Below, piece after piece: positions 37,104 through 45,560 of a stretch of DNA of 64,000 nt. This DNA is from Arthrobacter pascens (lineage in GTDB: Bacteria > Actinomycetota > Actinomycetes > Actinomycetales > Micrococcaceae). Location of the stretch: NCBI RefSeq assembly GCF_030816475.1, contig NZ_JAUSXF010000001.1, forward strand, positions 4,030,001 to 4,094,000, written 5' to 3'. The translations under genes and the position numbers were made by a program. Position 1 is the stretch's first letter; the number at the start of each line of letters is the position of its first letter. The notes below the pieces were generated by a model that worked only from the letters and a program-made list of their open reading frames with translations, searched no databases and had not been told where the DNA came from.

Positions 37104-37274
37104 TCAATCCGAGGCGGTGCCGTTGAATGGCTCTGCCTTGCGAGCATCTGCCTCGGCCTGGGCCCGGGCTTCCGCCTGCCGTTCGGCCTTATCGGCATTG
37201 AAGATCGATTTCATCGCGAACCAGAAAAGCAGGCCCACCACAATCGACGGGAGGAGTACGGCGACATATTCCAT
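37104..37274 (-). CDS. Small single-pass membrane protein (56 aa)
   Basis: The ATG lies two bases after the lysS stop, with AAGGGC inside the end of lysS as ribosome-binding site. The 56 residues comprise one transmembrane helix (VAVLLPSIVVGLLFWFAM) followed by a charged, Ala/Glu/Arg-rich amphipathic tail (ADKAERQAEARAQAEADA) that may form a coiled coil. No function is known. The close coupling to lysS argues that it is a real gene. Confidence 0.72.
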   Translation of the reverse strand: MEYVAVLLPSIVVGLLFWFAMKSIFNADKAERQAEARAQAEADARKAEPFNGTASD

Positions 37275-37276
37275 GG

Positions 37277-38818
37277 TTAGTGCCCTTCAGGCTTAAGGAG
37301 CGGAAAGAGGATGGTCTCCCTGATGCCGGCGCCTGTGAACAGCATGACCAACCTGTCGATGCCCAGGCCGATGCCGCCCATGGGAGGGGCACCGTACTCG
37401 AGGGCCCGGAGGAAGTCCTCGTCCAGCTGCATGGCTTCGTCATCGCCCGCGGCTGCATGCCGGGACTGCTCGGTCAGACGCTCGCGCTGGATGACGGGGT
37501 CGATCAGTTCGGAGAAGGCCGTGCCGCGCTCCATGCCGCCGATGATGAGGTCCCAGGCTTCGATCAGCCGGCCGTCCTTCCGGTGCGGGCGGGCCAGCGG
37601 CTGGGCAGATGGCGGGTAGTCGTAGACAAAGGTGGGGTTCAGCAGGGTGGGCTCCACGATCTCACCGAACAGTTCCACGGCCAGTTTCTCGGCGTCCCAT
37701 TTTGGGTCTGCCTTGACCTCATGCTTTTCCGCGATTTCGCGCAGCACCTCGACCGGGGTGTCAGGGGTGACTTCCTGGCCGACGGCGTCGGAAAGTCCGG
37801 GGTAGACCGAAAGCCAGGCCCAGTCGCCGTCGAGGTTGATCTCCCCGGCGTCGGTCTGCAGGGTGCGGCCGGCACCCACTGCATCCGCGGCGTCCAGGAT
37901 AATCTCCTTGATGCGTTCCGCCATGATGAACTGGTCAGCCCAGGCTTCATAGCATTCAAGGGTGGTGAATTCGGGGCTGTGGGTGGAGTCCACGCCTTCG
38001 TTGCGGAACACGCGGCCCATGTCGTAGACGCGGTCGATCCCGCCCACCACGGCACGTTTGAGGTAGAGCTCCGTGGCGATGCGAAGGGTCATCTTCTGGT
38101 CGAACGCGTTCATATGCGTCTCGAAGGGCCGTGCCAGTGCGCCGCCGTGGACCAGCTGCAAGATGGGGGTCTCGACTTCCACATAGTTGTGGCGGAAGAG
38201 CGTTTCGCGGATGGAGCGGGTGATCGCTGCCCGGGTGTAGACCATTTCCCGGGCCTCGTCGCGCACCATGAGGTCCACGTAGCGCTGCCTGACCCGGGTT
38301 TCCTCGTTCAGTTCCGCATGCAGCACCGGCAGCGGACGCAGGGCCTTGGATGCCATGGACCAGGAGTCGGCCATGACGGAGAGTTCACCGCGGCGGGAGG
38401 AGATGACCTCGCCCCTGATGAACACATGGTCGCCCAGGTCAACCAGCGCCTTCCAGTCCGCGAGCGCTTCTTCGCCGACGTTGGCGAGGCTCAGCATGGC
38501 CTGCAGCCTGGTTCCCTTGCCGTCCGTTCCGCCTTCCTGCAGGGTGGCAAAGCATAGCTTGCCGGTGTTGCGGACAAACACCACCCGGCCTGTGACACCC
38601 ACGATGTCACCCGTGGTGTCGTCAGCCTCGAGGTGGGAGTACTTTTCGCGGATCTCGGTCAGGGAATGCGTGCGCTCCACACCCACCGGGTATGCCTCGG
38701 TTCCGCGTTCGAGAAGCCTGGCGCGCTTTTCCATCCGGATGCGCATCTGCTCGCTGGCGTCGAGCGGCTCAGGGGCATTCTTGGGGGCGGGGGTGTTTTG
38801 GGAAGTCACAATCCCCAA
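37277..38818 (-). CDS. lysS: Lysine--tRNA ligase (class II)
   Basis: Charges tRNA-Lys. The protein of 513 residues has the N-terminal OB anticodon domain (GRVVFVRNTGKLCFATLQEG). Class II motifs are motif 1 around RSIRETLFRHNYVEVETPIL, motif 2 FRNEGVDSTHSPEFTTLE, and motif 3 GGIGLGIDRLVMLFTG near the C-terminus. Start is either TTG 38818 or GTG 38809; neither has a strong ribosome-binding site. It lies beside lsr2 as in mycobacteria, but here is separated from panC by an accessory block. Confidence 0.96.
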   Translation of the reverse strand: MGIVTSQNTPAPKNAPEPLDASEQMRIRMEKRARLLERGTEAYPVGVERTHSLTEIREKYSHLEADDTTGDIVGVTGRVVFVRNTGKLCFATLQEGGTDGKGTRLQAMLSLANVGEEALADWKALVDLGDHVFIRGEVISSRRGELSVMADSWSMASKALRPLPVLHAELNEETRVRQRYVDLMVRDEAREMVYTRAAITRSIRETLFRHNYVEVETPILQLVHGGALARPFETHMNAFDQKMTLRIATELYLKRAVVGGIDRVYDMGRVFRNEGVDSTHSPEFTTLECYEAWADQFIMAERIKEIILDAADAVGAGRTLQTDAGEINLDGDWAWLSVYPGLSDAVGQEVTPDTPVEVLREIAEKHEVKADPKWDAEKLAVELFGEIVEPTLLNPTFVYDYPPSAQPLARPHRKDGRLIEAWDLIIGGMERGTAFSELIDPVIQRERLTEQSRHAAAGDDEAMQLDEDFLRALEYGAPPMGGIGLGIDRLVMLFTGAGIRETILFPLLKPEGH

Positions 38819-38875
38819 GTTTACCGGGACTTACGGTCACCGGCTTCCGGCGGTCTCCGGGCTTAGACTCGGGCT

Positions 38876-39859
38876 GTGGAGACGTGGACACTTGAAACGG
38901 ACGACGGCGGGCGCCTGGCGGTGCACTCGTTCCTCACCGCAGCGGCCACGGCCTCCCCGGTGTCGTCCACGTTGTCGTCGGCGCTGGCCTCCAAGGCTGC
39001 CGGCATCTCAACAGACAGCACTCCAGCGGACAGCACCTCAGCAGACAGGGAGCGGACGACGTCGGGACCACCCGGCGTCGTCGTCATCCACGGAACTTTG
39101 GTGACGGACGCCCTGTACCGGCCTTTTGCCCGGAAGCTCAGCGTCCTGCTGGGCCGGCCGGTGCACTGCTACAACCGCCGCGGCCGGGCAGGTTCCACGC
39201 CGCAGCCCGACGCTTACTCGGTGGAAACCGAAATCAGCGACCTCGCAACAGTCATGCGGGAAACCGGCTCCACGGACGTGGTGGCGCATAGCTATGGCGG
39301 GTTCGTTGCTTTACAGGCCGCCCGTACTGTCGCGATGGGCCGGCTGGTGACTTACGACGCCGCGGTTTCACTCTCCGGCAGCCTCAAGCAGCGGTGGCGG
39401 CCGGAACTCGAGGATGCCGTCACAGCAGGGCAGCTCAACCGCGCGTGGGCGCACCTGGTCCAGGGCCTGACAACTGCCGGCCCGGTTTCCTACCTGCCAC
39501 TTGGTGCGCTGCGGATGCTGAGCATCCTTTCCGCAAGAACCAACGTGGGAGCGGAAATGCGGCAGCTGCTGCCCACCGCAGTCGCCGAGATGCGGGCGGT
39601 GCTGGACGCCGACGCCGAACTGGACGATTTCACCCGCCTCACCACGCCGATCCTGATGCTCAGCGGCGGGTGGAGCCCGGCGTACTTCGCAGAGACGGGC
39701 CGGCAGTTGGCCGCTGCCGTGCCGTCCATCGAGTTCGCGATCGTACCGGGGCAACTCCATGAGGGCCCCATCCGCCCGGGCAAAGGCCTGGCGGTCAGGA
39801 TCGCCCGGTTCATCAACGGCACAGGCAGCCCGGCCCCGCGGCTGGGGCGGCGGCGATAG
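38876..39859 (+). CDS. Alpha/beta hydrolase, copy 1
   Basis: Alpha/beta-hydrolase fold protein of 327 residues starting at GTG. It contains VVVIHGTLVTDALYRPF, the product NRRGRAGSTPQPDAYSVETE, and the nucleophile elbow VAHSYGGFVALQAA. A later LTTPILMLSGGWSPAYF segment leads to the acid and the final histidine (PGQLHEGPIRPG). Residues 20-60 are a Ser/Thr/Ala-rich insertion absent from the neighbour. It is divergent from lysS (57-base gap) and is followed by a paralogue. Substrate unknown; an esterase or C-C hydrolase role is possible. Confidence 0.78.
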   Translation: METWTLETDDGGRLAVHSFLTAAATASPVSSTLSSALASKAAGISTDSTPADSTSADRERTTSGPPGVVVIHGTLVTDALYRPFARKLSVLLGRPVHCYNRRGRAGSTPQPDAYSVETEISDLATVMRETGSTDVVAHSYGGFVALQAARTVAMGRLVTYDAAVSLSGSLKQRWRPELEDAVTAGQLNRAWAHLVQGLTTAGPVSYLPLGALRMLSILSARTNVGAEMRQLLPTAVAEMRAVLDADAELDDFTRLTTPILMLSGGWSPAYFAETGRQLAAAVPSIEFAIVPGQLHEGPIRPGKGLAVRIARFINGTGSPAPRLGRRR

Positions 39860-39991
39860 ATTCCGCCTGTTGCGCTCCCCCATCCAACCAGCCGACAGTG
39901 ACTTCTATGGTGCGACTTCCAACCTGCGACTTCCATCCCGCGAACCGCTTTCGTGCTGCCAGTACGCAGGTACCTCGGATAGGCTCGGAAC

Positions 39992-40825
39992 ATGACGCGC
40001 GAGAACATCAGGACCCCCGACGGCGGCACGCTGGAGCTCTTCTCCACAGGCGCTGAGCTGGCATCGGCCGGCTCCGGCGTGGTGGTTGTCCCGCCTTCCA
40101 TGGTGACCGCTGCCGACTACACCAAGTTTGCGCAAAAACTCAGCGCCGCCCTGGGCCGCCCCGTGCACACATTCAACCGGCGCGGCCGCGGATCCTCCTC
40201 ACCCCAGCCGGAGGACTACACGCTGGATGTGGACATCCGGGACCTCGACGCTGTAATGAAGCACACGTCCAGCACGGATGTTTTCGGGCATAGCTTCGGC
40301 GGTGCGGTTGCCCTGCACGCGGCCCGCACGCTTCCCGTGGAGAGGCTTGCGGTCTATGACCCGGCGGTCTCCGTGAACGGCAGCGTCAAGGCGGACTGGA
40401 CCGCCGAATACGAACGCGCGACGGCAGCCGGGGACGACGACCGCGCCCTCGCCGTCCTGATCAAGGGCCTGGAGACCGGAGGGGCTTTCTCCCGGATGCC
40501 GCTGTCCATGCTTACCATCGCCAACAAGCTCACGGCGGGCACCTCCATGGGCAAGCAGATGCGGGAGCTGATGCGTACGGGGGTGCGGGAAATCAAGGCG
40601 ATTATCGCTGCCGACATGCCGGCCGAGCCGTTCCTGGAACTGCCGCTGGAAACCCTGATCGTGGTCGGCGAGAAGAGCCCGGCCTACTTCGGCGTGGCCT
40701 GCGGCCAGATCCACGACGTCCTATCAGGCTCCAGCTACACCATCCTGCCGGGGCTGGGGCACGACGGCGTCCTCCGCGCCCCGGATAAGCTCATCAACGA
40801 ACTCAGGGACTTTTACGCCGGCTGA
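39992..40825 (+). CDS. Alpha/beta hydrolase, copy 2
   Basis: Protein of 277 residues paralogous to the one at 38876: VVVPPSMVTAADYTKFAQKL, FNRRGRGSSSPQPEDYTLDV, nucleophile elbow FGHSFGGAVALHAA, then LETLIVVGEKSPAYFGVA and the catalytic histidine in LPGLGHDGVLRAP. The HG oxyanion dipeptide of copy 1 is replaced by PP, which may alter activity. Tandem duplication with divergence is likely. The gene ends 12 bases before a perfect hairpin that separates it from a convergent MFS gene. Confidence 0.78.
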   Translation: MTRENIRTPDGGTLELFSTGAELASAGSGVVVVPPSMVTAADYTKFAQKLSAALGRPVHTFNRRGRGSSSPQPEDYTLDVDIRDLDAVMKHTSSTDVFGHSFGGAVALHAARTLPVERLAVYDPAVSVNGSVKADWTAEYERATAAGDDDRALAVLIKGLETGGAFSRMPLSMLTIANKLTAGTSMGKQMRELMRTGVREIKAIIAADMPAEPFLELPLETLIVVGEKSPAYFGVACGQIHDVLSGSSYTILPGLGHDGVLRAPDKLINELRDFYAG

Positions 40826-40836
40826 CCACCATGTAA

Positions 40837-40884
40837 GTAGCTGCAGGTGTCGTTCTGGGGGCCCGGAACGACACCTGCTGCTAC
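40837..40884. terminator. Bidirectional terminator-like hairpin between convergent genes
   Basis: A 19-base inverted repeat (GTAGCnGCAGGTGTCGTTC and its complement, one mismatch) with a 10-base loop fills most of the gap between the ends of the alpha/beta hydrolase (+) and MFS (-) genes. It lacks a T-tract on either side. Confidence 0.65.
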
Positions 40885-40893
40885 CTGGTGGGG

Positions 40894-42360
40894 CTAGTGG
40901 GCGGGTGCGGTGCCTTGCGTCTTGCGCATCATCGCGGAAAGCACGACGGCGGCAAGGGCTATCACAGTTGCGGTCAGGAACGCCGCACTCATCCCGGCGA
41001 CGAGTCCTGAGGCGGCAGAGACCACGGCGAAGATGGACACCAGCAGCGCGGTCCCGGCGGCACCGGCAACCTGCTGGGTAGTGCTCATGATGGCCGAGCC
41101 GTGCGAGTAGAGGTGCGGCGGCAACGGGTTCAGGCCGGTAGTGAATGCCGGCGTGAACAGCAGCGCCAGTCCGAAACTCAGCCCGACGTGAAGGATGATG
41201 ATCCACCAGACGGGAGTGCCGGCGTCGAGCATGGAAAACTGCCACAGCGCCAGCACCATCAGGACCGAACCGGACACGGTCAGGGGCAGCGGACCGACCT
41301 TGTCAAAGATGCGCCCGATGACGGGACCCAACAGGCCCATGGCAAGGCCGCCGGGCAGAAGGGCAAGCCCTGTCTCCAGGGAATGCAGGCCGCGGATCTC
41401 CTGCAGGTAAAGCGGCAGCAGGATCACGCCGCCGAACAGGGCCATCATCGCCACGACCATCAGCAGCACAGAGACCGTGAACATGCGGAAGTTGAACGCC
41501 CGAAGGTCGAGCAGCGGCGCCTCCCCCTTCTGCAGCCGGAGCTGGCGGAAGACAAACACGGCCAGGCAGGCTATCCCGATGACCAGTGCGACTATTGCCA
41601 TGGTGTTGGGCCCGCCCTGGCCGCCTGCCCCGCCGCCGATCTGGCTGAGGCCGTACACCACACCGCCGAAGGCAGGAATGGTGAGGGCCACCGAGAGGAG
41701 GTCGAGCTTGGCCTTCTCCGTTTCGCCCACGTTGGTCAGATATTTGGCCCCGATGGCGAACGCTGCCAGTGCAACCGGCAGGACGAACACGAACATGAAG
41801 CGCCACGTGAAGTGCTCCAGGATCAGGCCGGAAACCGTCGGTCCCATGGCCGGGGCCACCGAGATGGCAATGCTGACATTGCCCATGACGGCCCCCCGCC
41901 TGGCCACAGGCACCAGGGTGAGGATGGTGGTCATGAGCAGCGGAAGCATGATGGCCGTGCCGCCGGCCTGGATGATCCTGGCCAGGAGCAGGAGCTCAAA
42001 GCCCGGGGCTGCGGCGGCCAAGGCGGTACCTCCGGCGAAGAGTCCCATGGCCAGCATGAACACGGCACGGGTGGACAAGCTCTGCAGGATGAAACCGGTG
42101 GTGGGGATGACCACGGCCATGGTGAGCATGAAGCCAGTGGACAGCCACTGCACCGTGGGCGCGTCGACGCGGAGGTCCACCATGAGCCGCTGGAGGGCGA
42201 CGTTCATGATGGTTTCGTTCAGGATCACCACGAACGTGGCCACCAGAAGCGTGGCGATGATGGTCACCGATTCGCGGGACATCTTCTCCGGCGCGGACGG
42301 CTTCACCCCGGCAGACTTCACGGGCTCACCGTGAGCATTCGAAGATACTTCTGTGGACAT
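40894..42360 (-). CDS. MFS transporter, DHA2 (EmrB/QacA) type
   Basis: Membrane protein of 488 residues with about fourteen helices. Motif D1-like IIATLLVATFVVILNETIMN is in the first helix, WLSTGFMLTMAVVIPTTGFI is in helix 2, and the antiporter segment GNVSIAISVAPAMGPTVSG (motif C) lies near helix 5. The signature places it with lincomycin resistance/EmrB-type multidrug exporters. It is distinct from the MFS protein at 29086. The N-terminal 30 residues are a charged cytoplasmic tail. No regulator gene is adjacent. Confidence 0.88.
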   Translation of the reverse strand: MSTEVSSNAHGEPVKSAGVKPSAPEKMSRESVTIIATLLVATFVVILNETIMNVALQRLMVDLRVDAPTVQWLSTGFMLTMAVVIPTTGFILQSLSTRAVFMLAMGLFAGGTALAAAAPGFELLLLARIIQAGGTAIMLPLLMTTILTLVPVARRGAVMGNVSIAISVAPAMGPTVSGLILEHFTWRFMFVFVLPVALAAFAIGAKYLTNVGETEKAKLDLLSVALTIPAFGGVVYGLSQIGGGAGGQGGPNTMAIVALVIGIACLAVFVFRQLRLQKGEAPLLDLRAFNFRMFTVSVLLMVVAMMALFGGVILLPLYLQEIRGLHSLETGLALLPGGLAMGLLGPVIGRIFDKVGPLPLTVSGSVLMVLALWQFSMLDAGTPVWWIIILHVGLSFGLALLFTPAFTTGLNPLPPHLYSHGSAIMSTTQQVAGAAGTALLVSIFAVVSAASGLVAGMSAAFLTATVIALAAVVLSAMMRKTQGTAPAH

Positions 42361-42513
42361 AGGTGTCCCCCCAAGGAGTGCGAGATTGTGCGCGGCTTCG
42401 GCGCTGCAGGTTCCAACACTCTACCGCTTGGAGTAATTCCTTCGCACGGGTTTTTTTCTTCTCCTTGAGGGGACCCCTTGCGTACGCGGTCAGCTGACTA
42501 TGCTGTCAGTTGC

Positions 42514-43080
42514 CTAGGCGGTCTGCCCGGCGTGGAGGCCTTCGGAGACTTCCTCGACCAGCTTGCCGTTGAAGGCGGGAAGGTCCTTGGGGCTGCGACT
42601 GGTGACCAGCCCCTGGTCCACCACAACTTCCTCGTCCGTCCAGTTGGCCCCGGCGTTCTTCAGGTCGGTCTGGAGCGTGTGGTAGGACGTGACGTTCCGG
42701 CCGCGGACCACGCCGGCGTCGATCAGCAGCCATGGTCCGTGGCAGATGGAGGCCACGGGTTTGTGCTGCTCGAAGAATTTCCGCGCGAAGTCCTGCGCGT
42801 CCTTGTCCACCCGGAGGTGGTCCGCATTCACCACGCCACCGGGTAGCACCAGGGCGTCGAAGTCGGCGGCGTCGGCTTCCGCTACGGTGAGGTCCACATT
42901 GAAGGTATCGCCCTTGTCAGTGCCGTTGAAAGCCTGCAGCCGCCCGCTCGACGGCGCCACCAGCGTGGGCTCTCCGCCGGCGTCCTTCACGGCCTGCCAC
43001 GGGCTGGTGAGTTCTACCTGCTCCACCCCTTCGGTCAGCAGGAAAGCGACTTTCTTGCCTGCGATAGTGCGCTCTGACAT
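42514..43080 (-). CDS. Type 1 glutamine amidotransferase-like protein (PfpI/DJ-1 family)
   Basis: Protein of 188 residues of the DJ-1/PfpI superfamily. A beta-alpha start (GKKVAFLLTEGVEQVELTSP) includes the glutamate that contacts the nucleophile. DALVLPGGVVNADHLR follows, then the cysteine elbow VASICHGPWLLIDAG and RNVTSYHTLQTDLKNAG. Family members include proteases, deglycases and stress proteins; YhbO-like stress protection is the usual assignment. GAAGGAGG precedes the ATG at 43080; the longer open frame is not used. Flanking genes give no functional hint. Confidence 0.88.
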   Translation of the reverse strand: MSERTIAGKKVAFLLTEGVEQVELTSPWQAVKDAGGEPTLVAPSSGRLQAFNGTDKGDTFNVDLTVAEADAADFDALVLPGGVVNADHLRVDKDAQDFARKFFEQHKPVASICHGPWLLIDAGVVRGRNVTSYHTLQTDLKNAGANWTDEEVVVDQGLVTSRSPKDLPAFNGKLVEEVSEGLHAGQTA

Positions 43081-43283
43081 TTTTCCTCCTTCTGCACTGC
43101 GGGGCCGGCCCGCTCGTGGCTCGCGGCAGTGCCCCGCTTCGAGAGTTGTTTGTCTGGCACCATCCAGCCTAGAAAAGCCCCAACTAATAAGCAAGCTGAG
43201 CATTTACCGCGTTGAGCAAAGCTAACGGCAAGAGCCTGCGGGCTTCCATCATTACCGTCGTACCCCTTTGGGAGAGTAGGGGT

Positions 43284-44833
43284 ATGGGAAGCAGAGCCGC
43301 GGCCGAGGCGTTGGAGGTCTTCAGGGCCTCCGTTGCTGCGCTTGCTGAGATCGTCCCCGGCGGCCGTGGCTCTGCAAGTGCGGGTGAGGGTGCCGGCGAG
43401 TGTGATCTTCTGCGGCAGGAGGCTGACGACTGGCTGGACACCCTGGCGGAGTCCGCCAGGTTGCAGGCCGCAACGGCCGCCCTGGTGGTTCATGCCGCGG
43501 CCGGGTTCACCCGCGCAACCCAGGCCATGGCGCCGCCGCCCGCTTCGCCGCAGGAGCACACCGCCCAGGAGATGGCCGTGGTCGCGGAGGTCGCGTGTGT
43601 CCTGACAGTGAGCGAAGGTGACGCCAGTGCCCTCCTTGCCGACTCCCACGCCCTGACCAGTACCCTTCCTTTGACGCTGGCCGCGTTGCAGGACGGGTCG
43701 ATCTCCTGGCAGCACGCCCGGGTCGTGGTCGATGAAACCACTGGCATTGACGCGGCCAGGGCAGCGGCACTGGAGGCGCATTTCCTGGCACCTGACTGCT
43801 GAACGTGGAGGCGGAGGCGCCCGGCGCTTCCCGCAGCTGTCCGGCCGGGGAGCTGGTCCCGACCCGGTTCCGTGCCAAAGCGCGGACCTGGCGCGAGCGC
43901 CACCACGCCGAAAGCATCGAGACCCGCCACACCAAGAGCGTCGCCGACCGGAGGGTCGAATTTACCCCGGACCGGGACGGCATGGCCTGGCTCTCGGCCT
44001 ACCTGCCCGCGGACACCGCGGCCGGGATCTGGGACCGGACCACCACCGCAGCGCGGGCCCTGCAGGGCCCGGACGAGGGCAGGACCCCGACCCAGCTGCG
44101 CGCCGACACCATAGCGGCCTGGTTCCTGGAAGGCACCACCACCGGCAGCGGCAGCATGCCTGGCATCAGCACCGCTGGCATTACTGCCGGCACCACAGCT
44201 GGCACCACGGCCACTGGCAGCAGTGCTGGCACCAATGCAGGCGGCACCTCGACCGGCACAACAACCACCGCCGGGGTGGCCTCACCTAAAGCCCAGGTCC
44301 TGGTCACCGTCCCGGTGTTCGCCCTGATGGGTCTGACTGATGAGCCCGCCACCCTGGACGGCTACGGCCCCATCCCTGCCTCAATGGCCCGCAAGCTCGT
44401 CGCCGACGGTGCCGACTCCTTCCACCGGGTCCTGACCGACCCCCGCGACGGCGCACCCCTGGAAATCGGCCGCACCAGCTACCGCATCCCCACAGCCATG
44501 CGGCAATGGCTTCGCATGCGGGATGGCAAATGCCCCTTCCCCGGCTGCAACAACCACTCCCTGGACAACGAAGCAGACCACCGCCTCGCCTGGGCCCACG
44601 GCGGCACCACCGGCATCAGCAACCTCGGCCAACCCTGCCGCAAACACCACAAACTCCGACACACCACCGCCTGGAAACCAACCCAAGCCACCAAAAACAA
44701 ACCACCAGGCTGGACCTCACCCACCGGACGCCACTACCAAAGCGAACAACAAGACTGGGAACCACCCCAGTGGCCGAATGAACTTCGAGCTCCTGTGCGT
44801 CGAGCTGATCGAAGACCCAGAGTCAGGGAATGA
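43284..44833 (+). pseudogene. DUF222-HNH endonuclease (13E12 repeat family), frameshifted
   Basis: Two adjacent frames make up one gene. The first (to a TGA at 43800-43802) encodes the helical DUF222 part up to RAAALEAHFLAPDC. The second (GTG at 43805, different frame) continues with the rest of DUF222 (FRAKARTWRERHHAESIETRH) and a C-terminal HNH nuclease domain (WLRMRDGKCPFPGC, NEADHRLAWAHGGTT, CRKHHKLRH). Joining them needs a shift of one base near 43790-43803, so the gene as given is broken, or the sequence has an error. Residues encoded at about 44131-44280 are a low-complexity Gly/Thr/Ala/Ser repeat. This family is multicopy in Arthrobacter and Mycobacterium; function is unclear. The start has AGGGG upstream. 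Confidence 0.75.
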
Positions 44834-45137
44834 TCGCGACCTACATAAGGGTCCGGGGCCGCCCGGAGTTCCCCCGCTGACTGAAGGTCATCCACGCACG
44901 CTCTTTATCCACGCACCTTTGGACTGCGCCCGGCTGTGACGAAGCTTGCGCGAGCAGTACCCACGGACGGCGCTACGGAGCTTCCTAGAGCAGTGCCTCG
45001 GGAAATTGCACTCGATGTCGTGAGGTATTGAGATTGCCTTTGTGTGGCTAAGGCTGAAAATGCGGGAGGCTGTGACTTCGGAGGGTCAACGGTGATTGAG
45101 GATCACACATGCCTGGTTTGGTGTCGGACGTAAGCCG
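44834..45137. other. Gene-poor stretch after the HNH gene
   Basis: About 300 bases with lower GC and no recognisable gene on either strand. Short open frames lack coding character. Nothing else could be identified here. Confidence 0.4.
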
Positions 45138-45284
45138 TCAGACGTAAACAGCCTGTTCACCAGGGTGGCAGACAAAGAAGCCGGGCTGCTGAACGGGCTC
45201 GAATGGGACGATCAGCCACTGGCTGCCGTAGTACTCCACGTACGAGTCCGCAGGGCATCGAGAATAAGCTTCTTCGCGGGTCAT
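45138..45284 (-). CDS. Possible small protein (48 aa)
   Basis: An ATG frame begins MTREEAYSRCPADSYVEYYG and is rich in aromatic residues and proline (QWLIVPFEPVQQPGFFVCH). GAGGA lies 11 bases upstream. Codon third-position GC is only moderate, and no family is recognised. Two LacI-type operators lie 60-100 bases upstream, between this frame and the divergent GH15 gene, which is the main reason to keep it. Confidence 0.35.
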   Translation of the reverse strand: MTREEAYSRCPADSYVEYYGSQWLIVPFEPVQQPGFFVCHPGEQAVYV

Positions 45285-45345
45285 TTCAGGCCGTTTCCTC
45301 AGGTTCAGATGAGTTGTTTCGAGCTTGCACCTCAAGAATTGAGAG

Positions 45346-45361
45346 GTGTTAGCGCTAACTC
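45346..45361. promoter_or_regulatory. LacI-type operator, copy 1
   Basis: GTGTTAGCGCTAACTC contains the perfect palindrome GTTAGCGCTAAC, with the central GC/GCGC core typical of LacI/GalR-family sugar regulators. It lies about 200 bases upstream of the GH15 gene. Confidence 0.65.
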
Positions 45362-45367
45362 CCTTAA

Positions 45368-45383
45368 GTGTGAGCGCTAACAC
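45368..45383. promoter_or_regulatory. LacI-type operator, copy 2
   Basis: GTGTGAGCGCTAACAC matches the first site in its AGCGCTAAC core and is inverted in outer sequence. Centre-to-centre distance is about 22 bases, i.e. two helical turns, so two dimers could bind one DNA face. No LacI-family gene is in the window. Confidence 0.62.
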
Positions 45384-45560
45384 AAGGAGCGTCAAGGCAT
45401 ATTTAATCAGCCGAGAGGCAGCTTGCTCTGTTGCCCGTAGAACCCGATTACCGGCGGCCGGCAGATATTGCTTCTCGAAACCTGGAACATCTCCTGCTTC
45501 CCAAAAACAAGGACTCGCTGGCCACTGCCGCGGCACCGAATGTTGTGCTTATCTAGGAGC

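Noticed and set aside
41101..42468. Plus-strand open frame opposite the MFS gene
   Set aside because: Gln/His/Gly/Asp-rich antisense product with no hydrophobic or domain pattern; the minus strand encodes a clear transporter.
43284..44833. HNH gene as part of a restriction or other defence system
   Set aside because: The DUF222 plus HNH layout is the 13E12 repeat family, and no methyltransferase or other defence gene is nearby.
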